Shown piece by piece: positions 8,934 through 17,663 of a stretch of DNA of 64,000 bases (the stretch's first letter is position 1; every line of letters starts with the position of its first letter). This DNA comes from Nevskiaceae bacterium. Lineage in GTDB: Bacteria; Pseudomonadota; Gammaproteobacteria; Nevskiales; Nevskiaceae. The position numbers were made by a program, and so were the translations under genes. The notes beneath the pieces are model-generated. The model saw only the letters and a program-made list of their open reading frames with translations, searched no databases and was not told the DNA's origin. The DNA lies in the NCBI GenBank assembly GCA_004297005.1, contig SCVA01000015.1:62001-126000 (forward strand). The letters are read 5' to 3'.

Positions 8934-9587
8934 TCAGCGGCGCCTAGTAGCGCGAGCCTTGCTCTTAACCCGGCCCGTATCGAAGCCCGCCTTCAACTGC
9001 TCCAGCGCGGCGATCACCAGGTCTGGCAGGCTCAGCGGCGCCTCGCTCGCACTCCAGTGGTAGACGCAGGTGGTGCTTACCGCCAGCGTCGAGGCCGCCA
9101 GCCAACGCGGGCGCAGGTCGTCGGCCGCAAGGTTCTCATAGCGACCAGCAATGGCGGCGGCGATCGCCTGCTCGTAGCTGGCCTGGTAATCGAGCGCCTT
9201 GGCTCGCAGGCTCGGCGAGGTGAGCAGCATGGTCGCCAGCAGGCGCATCAGCTTGCTCTGCTTTTCGAAGTCGGTGCCGAGCTGGAGGAAGCTCCAGATC
9301 AGCGCGTCCACCGGCCCCAGCTTCGGCGGGGCCCGGCCCAGGGTCTCGACCAGTTCCTTCAGCCGGCTCTCGTAGAAGCCGACCACCACCGCGGACTCCT
9401 TAGAGTCGAAGTAGCGGAAGAAGGTCGCACGCCCTACCTGCGCCGACGCGGCGATGTCGTCGGCGGTGAAGTTGCTGAGGCCCCGCTCAACGGCGAGACC
9501 CATCGCCGCAGCCGCGATCTCCTGACGGATGCGCAGCTTGTTGCGACTGCGCAGCGGCTCGGGGCTGGGGAGGTCAGATTTTGCCAT
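8934..9587 (-). CDS. TetR-family transcriptional regulator
   Basis: The 217-residue protein has an N-terminal TetR helix-turn-helix (about residues 15-65), with FTADDIAASAQVGRATFFRY as recognition region, and a helical ligand-binding C-terminal domain. It is divergent from an RND efflux operon, with only about 100 bases between the two starts, and this gap contains dyad and direct repeats. By family precedent it would repress that pump and be released by a substrate. The C-terminus ends in a basic tail (KSKARATRRR). Confidence 0.88.
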   Translation of the reverse strand: MAKSDLPSPEPLRSRNKLRIRQEIAAAAMGLAVERGLSNFTADDIAASAQVGRATFFRYFDSKESAVVVGFYESRLKELVETLGRAPPKLGPVDALIWSFLQLGTDFEKQSKLMRLLATMLLTSPSLRAKALDYQASYEQAIAAAIAGRYENLAADDLRPRWLAASTLAVSTTCVYHWSASEAPLSLPDLVIAALEQLKAGFDTGRVKSKARATRRR

Positions 9588-9618
9588 TGATACATTGTCT
9601 CATTTGATACAAAGTATC
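9587..9618. promoter_or_regulatory. Likely TetR operator between the regulator and the RND operon
   Basis: The octamer TTGATACA occurs at 9587-9594 and again at 9604-9611, and GATAC-AAA-GTATC at 9606-9618 is a perfect inverted repeat. The first copy overlaps the start codon of the leftward TetR gene. The arrangement suits autoregulation and control of the rightward pump genes. The function is inferred from position and symmetry. Confidence 0.55.
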
Positions 9619-9690
9619 CCAAATAGGGTCGGGTCCGAAAGTCGGGTCCGGGTGACTTCGACGACAGCGGGCGCGGCAAGGGAGTGTGAC

Positions 9691-10779
9691 GTGAGGCGGA
9701 AGCAGACAGCGGTGGGACTGAGCGGGATGCTGCTGCTGCTCTCCATATCAGGATGCCAGCGCGTAGAAGAAGCGCCCACCCAGGCCAGCGCCGCCCTGAC
9801 CGTGGAACTGGTCTCGGCCACGCAGGAAAACTGGCCGGACCGAATGACGGCCAGTGGCGAAGTCGCCGCCTGGCAGGAGGCCAGCATCGGCACCGAGGTC
9901 GGCGGCCTGCGTCTGGACGAGGTTCTGGTCAATGTCGGCGAACCGGTCCGCAAGGGTCAGCTGCTGGCGCGCTACAACGAGGACCTGCTGCGCGCCGACC
10001 TGGCCCGTTTCGCCGCCATGGTCACCGAGGCCGAGGCACGCGAGGCACAGGCACGCGCCGACGTTGATCGCGCCGAGCGCATGAAAAGCAGCGGCGCTTT
10101 TTCGCAGCAGGCAATCCAAGGCCTGCACACCCAGGCTGCGGCGGCAGCGGCAGCGGTCACCTCCGCGCAGGCTCAGCGCGACGCGCAGGCCCTGAAGCTG
10201 CGCTACGCCCGTGTGCTGGCGCCTGACGACGGCGTGATCTCGGCGCGCATCGCCACCGTCGGCGCGGTCAGCATGGTCGGCGGCGAGCTGTTCCGGCTGA
10301 TCAAGCAGAACCGGCTGGAATGGCGCGCCGAGGTGCCGGCCGCCGCGCTGGCCAGGCTCGCACCGGGCGTCGAGGCGCAGGTCCAGACCCTGGACGGCGC
10401 CGCGATCACCGGCCGCGTGCGGCAGCTCTCGCCGATGGTGGATACCGGCACCCGCAACGGCCTGGTCTATGTCGATCTGCCGGCCGGCAGCGGGCTGGCG
10501 GCCGGCATGTACCTGTCGGGGCAGTTCCTGCTGCCGGGACGGGAGGCGATCACCCTGCCGGAGTCGGCCCTGGTGCGCCGCGACGGCAACAGCTATCTGG
10601 TCAAGATCGATGCACAGAACCGCGCCCGGGAGCTGAAGGTGCAGACCGGGCGCCGCCAGGCGCAGGCGATCGAAATCCTCACCCCGCTCGACCCGGCCGA
10701 CCGCTACGTGAAGTCCGGTGCGGCCATGCTCAGCGTCGGCGATCTCGTGCAGGTGGTCGGCGGAGCGCCCGCCCCGTGA
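9691..10779 (+). CDS. RND efflux periplasmic adaptor (membrane fusion lipoprotein)
   Basis: This 362-residue adaptor links an inner-membrane RND pump to an outer-membrane channel. It has a lipoprotein signal (LLLLSISGC, cysteine near residue 24), a barrel-sandwich/lipoyl half-motif (GEVAAWQEASIGTEVGGLR), a helical hairpin around residues 100-170 and the second lipoyl half (LRYARVLAPDDGVISAR). The start is the GTG at 9691, with AAGGGAG upstream. Its stop overlaps the GTG of the permease gene (GTGA). No outer-membrane factor gene is next to it. Confidence 0.9.
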   Translation: MRRKQTAVGLSGMLLLLSISGCQRVEEAPTQASAALTVELVSATQENWPDRMTASGEVAAWQEASIGTEVGGLRLDEVLVNVGEPVRKGQLLARYNEDLLRADLARFAAMVTEAEAREAQARADVDRAERMKSSGAFSQQAIQGLHTQAAAAAAAVTSAQAQRDAQALKLRYARVLAPDDGVISARIATVGAVSMVGGELFRLIKQNRLEWRAEVPAAALARLAPGVEAQVQTLDGAAITGRVRQLSPMVDTGTRNGLVYVDLPAGSGLAAGMYLSGQFLLPGREAITLPESALVRRDGNSYLVKIDAQNRARELKVQTGRRQAQAIEILTPLDPADRYVKSGAAMLSVGDLVQVVGGAPAP

Positions 10780-13700
10780 ACGTCTCCACTTGGGCGATCC
10801 GCAAACCGACGCCCTCGATCCTGCTGTTCGTGATGCTCACGGTCGCGGGGCTGATCGCCTTCCGTGGCCTGGGCATCCAGGGCTTTCCGGATATCGACTT
10901 CCCGGCGGTGATGGTCGAGGCGCGCCTGCCGGGCGCGCCGCCGAGCCAGCTGGAGAACGAGGTGGCGCGGCCCATCGAGGACGCGGTGGCCAGCATCGCC
11001 GGCCTCAACCACGTGATCAGCCGCATCACCGACGGCGCGGTGACGATGATCGTCGAGTTCGACTTCGACACCGGCTCGCAGCAGGCCATGCTCGACGTGC
11101 GCGATGCCATCGACCGCATCCGCGCCACACTGCCGGCCGACCTCGAAGACCCGGTGGTGACCCGCATCCAGGCCGCCGGCATGCCGGTGCTCACCTACGC
11201 CGTGCGCGCCCCGGAGCTGGATGCCACCGACCTCTCCTGGCTGGTCGAGGACGTGATCGCCAAGCGCCTGCTGTCGGTCAAGGGCGTGGCGCAGGTCAAC
11301 CCTCAGGGCGGCAGCCGCCGCGAGGTGCGCATCGAACTGGATCCCGTGCGCCTGCAGGCGCTCCGGGTCACGGCCGGCGAGATCAGCCAGCAGCTTCGCA
11401 GCATGCAGCAGGAGGCCCCGGGCGGCCGTGGCGACCTCGGCGGCCGCGAGCAGTCAGTGCGCCTGCAGGGCACGGTCGGCAGCGCCGAGGAACTCGCCCA
11501 GCTGTCGCTGCCGCTGGCCGACGGCCGGCGCATCCGGCTCGGCGACGTGGCCCGTGTGCTCGACACCCACAGCGAGGCGCGCGAGCTGACCCTGCTCGAC
11601 GGCCAGCCGGTGGTCGGCTTCCAGGTGCTGCGCGGCCGCAGCTTCGACGAGGTGAGCGTCTCGCACGGCGTACGCGAAGCGGTGGCCGAGCTGATGCGCG
11701 CCGACCCGCGCATCGAGATCATCGAGGTCGCCAACATCGTCGACGCCAGCCAGGCCGACTACGACGCCTCGATGCGCGCGATGTACGAGGGCGCGATCCT
11801 CGCCGTGCTGGTGGTCTGGCTGTTCCTGCGCGACTGGCGCGCCACCCTGGTCTCGGCGGTGGCGCTGCCGCTGTCGATCATCCCGACCTTCCTGGTCATG
11901 GCGGTGCTCGGCTACAACCTGAACCTGATCACCCTGCTGGCGCTGACCCTGGTGATCGGCATCCTGGTCGACGACGCCATCGTCGAGGTCGAGAACATCA
12001 TGCGCCACCTGCGCATGGGCAAGACCCCGCTGCAGGCGGCGCGCGAGGCCGCCGACGAGATCGGCCTGGCGGTGATCGCCACCTCGCTGACCCTGGTCGC
12101 GGTGTTCCTGCCCACCGCCTTCGTCGGCGGGCTGACCGGCGCCTTCTTCCAGCAGTTCGGCTGGACCGCCTCGGTGGCGGTGCTGTTCTCGCTGCTGGTG
12201 GCGCGCCTGCTGACGCCGATGATGGCCGCCTACCTGCTCAGGCCGCCCACCCACGCGGAGGTCGACGGCCCGGTGATGCGCGGCTATCTGGTCTGCGTGC
12301 GATGGTGCCTGGAGCGGCCCTTGGCCACCTCGGCCGGCGCCGCGGCCTTCTTCGCCGGCTCGATCTTCCTGATCAGCCTGCTGTCCTCGGACTTCATCTC
12401 GCCCAAGAACATCTCGACCCTGATGGTCACCCTGCAGGGTCCGCCCGGCAACACGCTGGAGGACACCCGCGCGCTCACCGAACGGGCCCGCGCGGTGCTG
12501 GCCGCGCAGCCGGAGATCGAGCAGGTCTACGCCGCCATCGGCGTGCCCATCGTCGGCGGCGACCAGCGCGACATGCTGCCGGGCGCGGTGCGCAACGCCC
12601 AGCTGATGGCCAAGCTCAAGCCGGACGCCAGCCGCAGCCGCTCGCGCGCCGAGATGGAAGACGCCATCCGCCGCGCGCTCGGCGTGGTACCGGGCGTGCG
12701 GATCAGCATGGGCCAGGGCGCGCCGGGCGAGAAGCTGAACCTGTCCTTCGCCTCCGACGACCCGGAGCTTTTGCAGCAGACCGCCCGCGCCATCGAGTCC
12801 GAGCTGCGCCAGCTGCAGGGCATCGGCGCGGTGAACGGCTCCACCAGCCTGGCGCGGCCGGAGATCATCATCCGCCCGGACTTCGCACACGCCGCCAGCC
12901 TCGGCATCACCTCGGCCGCCATCGCCCAGACCGTGCGGGTGGCGACCACCGGCGACTTCGACTTCAACCTGCCACGCCTGAACCTTCCGGATCGCCAGGT
13001 CTATGTGCGCGTGCAGCTCGACCCCGCCGCCCGGCAGGACCCGGACAGCATCGCCCAGTTGCGGGTGCGCGGCACCGGCGGCGCGGCCGTGCCGCTAGCC
13101 AACATCGCCGACATCCGGGTCGCCGATGGCCCGGCGCAGATCGACCGCTACGACCGCTATCGCAACGCCCGCGTCGCGGTGGATCTGCAGGGCCGGCCGA
13201 TGGGCGACGTGGTCAAGGAGGCCAACGCCCTGCCGACGCTCAAGAACCTGCCCGAAGGTGTCTGGCCGGTGATCTCCGGCGAGCTGGAGAACATGCAGGA
13301 CATGCAGGCCGGCTTCCTGCTGGCGATGCTGGCCGGCATCTTCTGCGTCTATGCGGTGATGGTGCTGCTGTTCGGCGACTTCGGTCAGCCCATCACGGTG
13401 CTCACGGCTTTGCCGCTCGCCGTCGGCGGCGCGCTGGGCCTGTTGTGGGTGTTCGACATGAGCCTGTCGATGGCGGCGTTGATCGGCCTGCTGATGCTGA
13501 TCGGCATCGTCACCAAGAACTCCATCCTGCTGGTCGAGTACGCGATCATGGCCCGCCGCGACCTGGGCATGGACCGCACCGAGGCCCTGATCGACGCCTG
13601 CCACAAGCGCGCCCGCCCGATCGTGATGACCACCGTGGCGATGGCCGCCGGCATGACCCCGATCGCCATCGGCCTGGAGGGCGACCGCAGCTTCCGCTCG

Positions 13701-13877
13701 CCGATGGCCGTGGTGGTGATCGGCGGCCTGATCACCTCCACCGTGCTCAGCCTGCTGGTAGTGCCAGTGGTGTTCGAGATGGTGGATGACTTCAAGCAGC
13801 GGGTGATGCGTGGCTTGGGACTGAAGCCGTCTGTTCCGGCGAGCGGATCCAGGGCGGCAGAGCCACAGGCAGACTGA
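10776..13877 (+). CDS. RND efflux permease, HAE1/AcrB family
   Basis: This 1033-residue proton-driven exporter has the standard layout of 12 transmembrane helices and two large periplasmic loops. TM4 keeps the paired aspartates (GILVDDAIVEVEN) and TM10 keeps the lysine of the proton relay (GIVTKNSILLVEYA), so it should be active. It is the second gene of an adaptor-permease operon controlled by the divergent TetR gene. The start is the GTG at 10776 inside the adaptor stop. Substrates are unknown. Confidence 0.92.
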   Translation: MNVSTWAIRKPTPSILLFVMLTVAGLIAFRGLGIQGFPDIDFPAVMVEARLPGAPPSQLENEVARPIEDAVASIAGLNHVISRITDGAVTMIVEFDFDTGSQQAMLDVRDAIDRIRATLPADLEDPVVTRIQAAGMPVLTYAVRAPELDATDLSWLVEDVIAKRLLSVKGVAQVNPQGGSRREVRIELDPVRLQALRVTAGEISQQLRSMQQEAPGGRGDLGGREQSVRLQGTVGSAEELAQLSLPLADGRRIRLGDVARVLDTHSEARELTLLDGQPVVGFQVLRGRSFDEVSVSHGVREAVAELMRADPRIEIIEVANIVDASQADYDASMRAMYEGAILAVLVVWLFLRDWRATLVSAVALPLSIIPTFLVMAVLGYNLNLITLLALTLVIGILVDDAIVEVENIMRHLRMGKTPLQAAREAADEIGLAVIATSLTLVAVFLPTAFVGGLTGAFFQQFGWTASVAVLFSLLVARLLTPMMAAYLLRPPTHAEVDGPVMRGYLVCVRWCLERPLATSAGAAAFFAGSIFLISLLSSDFISPKNISTLMVTLQGPPGNTLEDTRALTERARAVLAAQPEIEQVYAAIGVPIVGGDQRDMLPGAVRNAQLMAKLKPDASRSRSRAEMEDAIRRALGVVPGVRISMGQGAPGEKLNLSFASDDPELLQQTARAIESELRQLQGIGAVNGSTSLARPEIIIRPDFAHAASLGITSAAIAQTVRVATTGDFDFNLPRLNLPDRQVYVRVQLDPAARQDPDSIAQLRVRGTGGAAVPLANIADIRVADGPAQIDRYDRYRNARVAVDLQGRPMGDVVKEANALPTLKNLPEGVWPVISGELENMQDMQAGFLLAMLAGIFCVYAVMVLLFGDFGQPITVLTALPLAVGGALGLLWVFDMSLSMAALIGLLMLIGIVTKNSILLVEYAIMARRDLGMDRTEALIDACHKRARPIVMTTVAMAAGMTPIAIGLEGDRSFRSPMAVVVIGGLITSTVLSLLVVPVVFEMVDDFKQRVMRGLGLKPSVPASGSRAAEPQAD

Positions 13878-14030
13878 TCACCGGATCATCGAAACGCCGG
13901 AGGTGGTGCGATTCGGCATCCGCGTGCCGCCCCGGTCGCGTCCCGGATGCCGAAGCAATGCACGGAGCTTGTTGCCATCGGGATCGCGCACCTAGGCAAG
14001 GTACATGACACCCAATGGTTTTAGGCCTGG
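13878..14030 (-). pseudogene. Decayed C-terminal fragment of a VOC/glyoxalase-family protein
   Basis: Read leftward, the sequence translates as GLKPLGVMYLA, a TAG stop at 13992-13994, then VRDPDGNKLRALLRHP. The segment VRDPDGNKL is the hallmark C-terminal metal-binding strand of vicinal-oxygen-chelate (glyoxalase/bleomycin-resistance) proteins. The in-frame stop and the missing N-terminal part show that it is a remnant. It fills most of the gap between the RND permease and the DUF1326 gene. Confidence 0.55.
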
Positions 14031-14108
14031 TCGCCAGCGGCGTGTTACTGATTGCAAAATGAGCACTTCAGGAGCATGGTCCATTCTCACCATCGCTGGG
14101 AGAGCAAC

Positions 14109-14744
14109 ATGGCCTACGTCGAGTGGCACATGCAGGGGATGCAGATCTCCAATTGCAACTGCGATCTGGGTTGTCCCTGCCAGTTCAATTCACTGCCCAC
14201 GCATGGCAATTGCCGTGCCTTCGTTTTCATCCAGATCGACAAGGGCCACTTCGGCGATGTGCGGCTGGACGGCTTGCGCTGGGGTGGATTTTACGAATGG
14301 CCCGGGCCCATTCATCTCGGCAACGGCAGGGCCATGCCCATCATCGACGAGCGTGCAAGCCCCGAACAGCGCGCTGCCCTTGAAGCTCTGGCACACGGCA
14401 AGGAGACCGAACCCGGCTCGCTGATCACTCAGGTGTTCAGTACCACGCTGAGCAGTGCATTGCCCACCCAGTACAAGCCGATTCATCTGAAGATCGATCA
14501 GAAATCCGGCACTGCCACGGTGAAGATCGAAGGTCTGATTGAAGCGGCAGCCGAACCCATCAAGAACCCGATAACCGGCCAACCGCATCGCGCCACCGTT
14601 TCGCTGCCCACTGGCTTCGAATACACCGAGGCAGAGTTCCTCTCCGGCACCAGCAAGACCTCGGGCCCCATCAAGCTCGAATTCAACGGGACGCACGCGC
14701 ATATCGCCAAGGTGAACTGGAATACGCGCGGGTTGGTGCGTTAA
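14109..14744 (+). CDS. DUF1326 domain protein
   Basis: This 211-residue soluble protein begins with a cysteine-rich motif SNCNCDLGCPCQFNSLP (about residues 13-29), the signature of DUF1326. The rest is a beta-rich domain ending KVNWNTRGLVR. The start is the ATG at 14109, preceded by GGGAG. The next gene, 16 bases downstream, encodes a DUF2182 membrane protein, a recurrent partner. The cysteines suggest metal or redox chemistry, but the biochemical role is not established. Confidence 0.85.
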   Translation: MAYVEWHMQGMQISNCNCDLGCPCQFNSLPTHGNCRAFVFIQIDKGHFGDVRLDGLRWGGFYEWPGPIHLGNGRAMPIIDERASPEQRAALEALAHGKETEPGSLITQVFSTTLSSALPTQYKPIHLKIDQKSGTATVKIEGLIEAAAEPIKNPITGQPHRATVSLPTGFEYTEAEFLSGTSKTSGPIKLEFNGTHAHIAKVNWNTRGLVR

Positions 14745-14760
14745 GCGGTCCGACAGCGCT

Positions 14761-15564
14761 GTGAGCGAGGGCGCGGCAGGCTCCAAGGAATACCTGATCG
14801 AAGCCGCGCTCAAGCGTGATCGCGCCCTGGTGCTGGCCGGGCTGGTGCTGGCGGTTTCGCTGTCGTGGCTCTATCTCGTTCTGGCCTCACGCGACATGTA
14901 CGGCCCCATGGATGGCTTGTCGGCCTGGATGATGACGGCCGCCTGGGATCCGGAATACAGCGTCCTGATTTTTGCAATGTGGGTCGTGATGATGATCGGC
15001 ATGATGCTGCCAAGCGCAGCGCCTGCGATCCTGCTGTATTCGAGAATCCTGCGCAGCAGTCCCGGCGCGAGTGCACCGGCAGCACGAACCTACGCCTTCA
15101 TGGGTGGTTATCTGCTTGCATGGACTGGATTCAGCCTGATGGCCACGCTGCTGCAGGGCCTCCTGGCCGAAACCCTGCTGTTGTCCCCCATGATGGTGAG
15201 CGCCCATTCGTGGCTCAGCGCAGCCCTGTTGATGGTGGCCGCGATCTATCAGCTGACGCCGCTCAAGCAGACCTGCCTCAGCAGTTGCCGCGCGCCTGCC
15301 GATTTTCTCACTCGAAACTGGCGCCCCGGTCTTGGTGGTGCGGTACGCCTCGGCGTCCATCACGGGCTTTATTGTGTTGGTTGTTGCTGGGCTCTGATGT
15401 TGTTGCTGTTCGCCGGCGGAGTGATGAGCCTGCTGTGGATCGGAGCCATCACCACCTATGTTCTGGCTGAAAAGCTGTTGCCTTATGGCGTGCAGGGCAG
15501 TCGATGGGCGGGGGCATTTTTAATGCTGGTGGCGATCTACCTTGGTTGCATCTCGGCGTCCTAG
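14761..15564 (+). CDS. DUF2182 integral membrane protein
   Basis: This 267-residue protein has about six or seven hydrophobic helices. It contains MWVVMMIGMMLPSAAPAILL and HHGLYCVGCCWALMLLLF, both typical of the DUF2182 (predicted metal-binding membrane protein) family. It starts with GTG at 14761 and follows the DUF1326 gene closely, so the two probably form an operon and may act together. The Cys-Met-His-rich helices suggest a metal ligand, but this is unproven. Confidence 0.85.
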   Translation: MSEGAAGSKEYLIEAALKRDRALVLAGLVLAVSLSWLYLVLASRDMYGPMDGLSAWMMTAAWDPEYSVLIFAMWVVMMIGMMLPSAAPAILLYSRILRSSPGASAPAARTYAFMGGYLLAWTGFSLMATLLQGLLAETLLLSPMMVSAHSWLSAALLMVAAIYQLTPLKQTCLSSCRAPADFLTRNWRPGLGGAVRLGVHHGLYCVGCCWALMLLLFAGGVMSLLWIGAITTYVLAEKLLPYGVQGSRWAGAFLMLVAIYLGCISAS

Positions 15565-15718
15565 TTGCACATCAAGTTGCGCCAGTGCTGATCAAGGATT
15601 GGAACTCACCCGATCACCATCACCAACTAGCCTTCTCCTTACTGCTATTCGAGGCATGCGGCAGCTTCGTCGTCCCTACTCACAAAGCCGGATCTCACCG
15701 CGCCAGTTGCTGCGGTAG

Positions 15719-16783
15719 CTACAGCGCCTTGATTTCCAGGGGCCGAGCACGGGGAGCCTTTATGCGGGCGGCCCGGGCACGCAGTTGGCCACAGCCGCCC
15801 TCGACGTCCTGCCCGGCCGACTGCCGCAGCTTGGTGAGCACGCCGCGCCGGTGGAGTTCGCGTGCGATGTCGCGCGCCCGATCCCATGTCGGGCGTTGAA
15901 AGGGCAGCTCGTCGACGGTGTTGTAAGGAATCAGGTTGAGCACGGCGTAACGACCCTTGAGCAGACGGACAATCCCGTCGAGCTCGGCCGGGCCGTCGTT
16001 GATCCCCTCGAGCAGGGTCCACTGATACTGGATCGGATAGCCGGTGCGGCGAGCATAGTCGTCGCCCAGTGCCACCAAGTCGTCCGGCGTGATACAGGGC
16101 GCACGCGGCAGCAGTTGTTCGCGCAAGGCCGCGTCGGTCGTGTGCAGCGACAAGGCCAGCGCCGGCTTTACCGCTCCCCGCGGCAGGCGCTCGAACACAC
16201 GCCGGTCGCCCACCGTGGAGAACACCAGGTTCTTGTGCCCGATGGCTCCACTGGTGCCGAGCAGATCAATGGCCTCCAGCACCGCATCGAGGTTGTGCGC
16301 GGGCTCGCCCATGCCCATGAACACCACTTTGCGGACCGGCCGGCGTTGGCGGCCCAACACCACCTGGGCCACGATCTCGGCGCTGCCGATCTGGCGAATC
16401 AGCCCCGTGCGGCCGGTCATGCAGAAGACGCAACCCACCGCGCAGCCGACCTGGGTGGAGACACACAGCCCGTCGCGGGGGAGCAGCACGCTCTCGATGG
16501 TCTGGCCATCCCGAAGACCGACGAGGAGCCGCTCGGAGCCGTCTTCGCTCGGATGAACAGAGCGCAGTGCCACCAAGGCCGAGAGATCAGCCTCCAACTG
16601 CGGCAAGGCCTCGCGCACAGTCCGCGGCAGGAAGTCCTCGAGATTGCGCTTGCCGGGCGATGCCAAGGCCTGAGCCCACTGACGCAGCAGGTACTGCTCG
16701 TGGATCGGTGCCGCACCAGCGAGCCTCAAACGCTCGCGGATTTCAGCGACGTGCATGGCCACCACGCTCATGTGGGAAGGCAA
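15719..16783 (-). CDS. RlmN/Cfr-family radical SAM RNA methyltransferase (paralogue-type)
   Basis: The 354-residue protein has the radical SAM cluster motif CAVGCVFCMTG (CxxxCxxC), the GMGEPAHN motif, the SLHTTDAALR strand and a C-terminal GGCGQLR cysteine. These are the catalytic features of RlmN/Cfr enzymes that methylate adenine C2 or C8 in 23S rRNA (and, for RlmN, tRNA). It is not in the usual rlmN neighbourhood, and its N-terminal domain is short and divergent, so it may be a second paralogue with a different target. The start could be one of several Met codons within the first 10 residues. Confidence 0.8.
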   Translation of the reverse strand: MPSHMSVVAMHVAEIRERLRLAGAAPIHEQYLLRQWAQALASPGKRNLEDFLPRTVREALPQLEADLSALVALRSVHPSEDGSERLLVGLRDGQTIESVLLPRDGLCVSTQVGCAVGCVFCMTGRTGLIRQIGSAEIVAQVVLGRQRRPVRKVVFMGMGEPAHNLDAVLEAIDLLGTSGAIGHKNLVFSTVGDRRVFERLPRGAVKPALALSLHTTDAALREQLLPRAPCITPDDLVALGDDYARRTGYPIQYQWTLLEGINDGPAELDGIVRLLKGRYAVLNLIPYNTVDELPFQRPTWDRARDIARELHRRGVLTKLRQSAGQDVEGGCGQLRARAARIKAPRARPLEIKAL

Positions 16784-16923
16784 GAAGGGATGTGGTCAAG
16801 CCGGCCTCGGTCAAAACCTGGGAAGCGGATGGTGCACGTAGTCCGATCCATTTAGGCAAGGAGACCGGTATCCCGCTGGGGGAGCGAGCCGCTTGATCCC
16901 CGTGCCTTAGAGCGACGGGGGGT

Positions 16924-17256
16924 TTAGTCGAGCCCGGCCAGAATCTGGCTCATCCGCTTGCCGGTCGCCGACTTTCTCAAGGCGAAGATGATTGCCTTGG
17001 TCAGCGCATCCTCTGAGAACTTGGGATGTGCGAGGTCGGTCTCGCAGGACAACGGCCCGACAAACGATTCCCAGTCATCCCCGACCCACCATTCGCAGTC
17101 AGATGCTCGGACGTGGTCTTCGACTTGCTTGGAGATGAAGCGCTGGTTCTTCGAGTCGAACGTTACGTCTTCGTTGATGCCCGTGACGATGTAGCGAACA
17201 ACGGCCCCCGCATAGGCGGAGCAGAAAGACTCGTGGATGGCTTGTTCTTTTTTCAT
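16924..17256 (-). CDS. Hypothetical protein, lower GC than neighbours
   Basis: The 110-residue reading frame starts MKKEQAIHESFCSAYAG and shows no membrane segment or known motif to me. Its base composition is visibly less GC-rich than its neighbours. It sits between the RlmN-like gene and a tRNA gene, a common insertion point for foreign DNA. No clear ribosome-binding site precedes the ATG at 17256. I cannot assign a function. Confidence 0.5.
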   Translation of the reverse strand: MKKEQAIHESFCSAYAGAVVRYIVTGINEDVTFDSKNQRFISKQVEDHVRASDCEWWVGDDWESFVGPLSCETDLAHPKFSEDALTKAIIFALRKSATGKRMSQILAGLD

Positions 17257-17554
17257 GAAGGTATCTGCCCAGCTATTCGGCCAGAGATTTTCCAGTGGCC
17301 GGACGCCGCGGCGTGTCGTTGATTCACAGTCCGTGTTTGATCCTTGGGTTCACCCTCAACGGGATGACCCTAGGTGTCCCAGAGGGATATGGTCATTCTG
17401 AAGCTTGGGGGCTGTCCCAGAACTCTCCCACCACTGTCCCAGTGACCCATTCTCTGCGTTGGGCCCTGCATTGGACTCGAGAGGGTGGATGACCACTTCC
17501 TTGCGCGTCCCATTAGCCCTGGGACAGTTGCCGACAATGCGCTAAGGGTTGATT
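17257..17554. other. Intergenic stretch next to tRNA-Arg with repeated TGTCCCAG
   Basis: No gene is visible here. The octamer TGTCCCAG occurs at 17375-17382, 17413-17420 and 17435-17442, and its complement CTGGGACA occurs at 17519-17526. The low-GC neighbour and the flanking tRNA make this a possible relic of an insertion. No attachment-site duplication was found by eye. Confidence 0.35.
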
Positions 17555-17631
17555 TGGTGCGCCCGACAGGATTCGAACCTGTGACCCTTGCCTTCGGAGG
17601 GCAATACTCTATCCAGCTGAGCTACGGGCGC
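17555..17631 (-). tRNA. tRNA-Arg (anticodon CCG)
   Basis: The complement folds as a 77-nt tRNA with acceptor GCGCCCG/CGGGCGC, D-arm AGCTCAGCTGGATAGAG, anticodon stem TTGCC/GGCAA with loop CTCCGAA (anticodon CCG), T-arm GGTTCGAATCC and an encoded CCA. It reads the CGG arginine codon. Confidence 0.96.
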
Positions 17632-17663
17632 GTTGTGGCGCGGATTGTACACCGCGAAAAGGC

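Noticed and set aside
15565-15718. Gap between the DUF2182 gene and the RlmN-like gene
   Set aside because: No open frame with a start, no hairpin with a T-run and no repeat could be supported.
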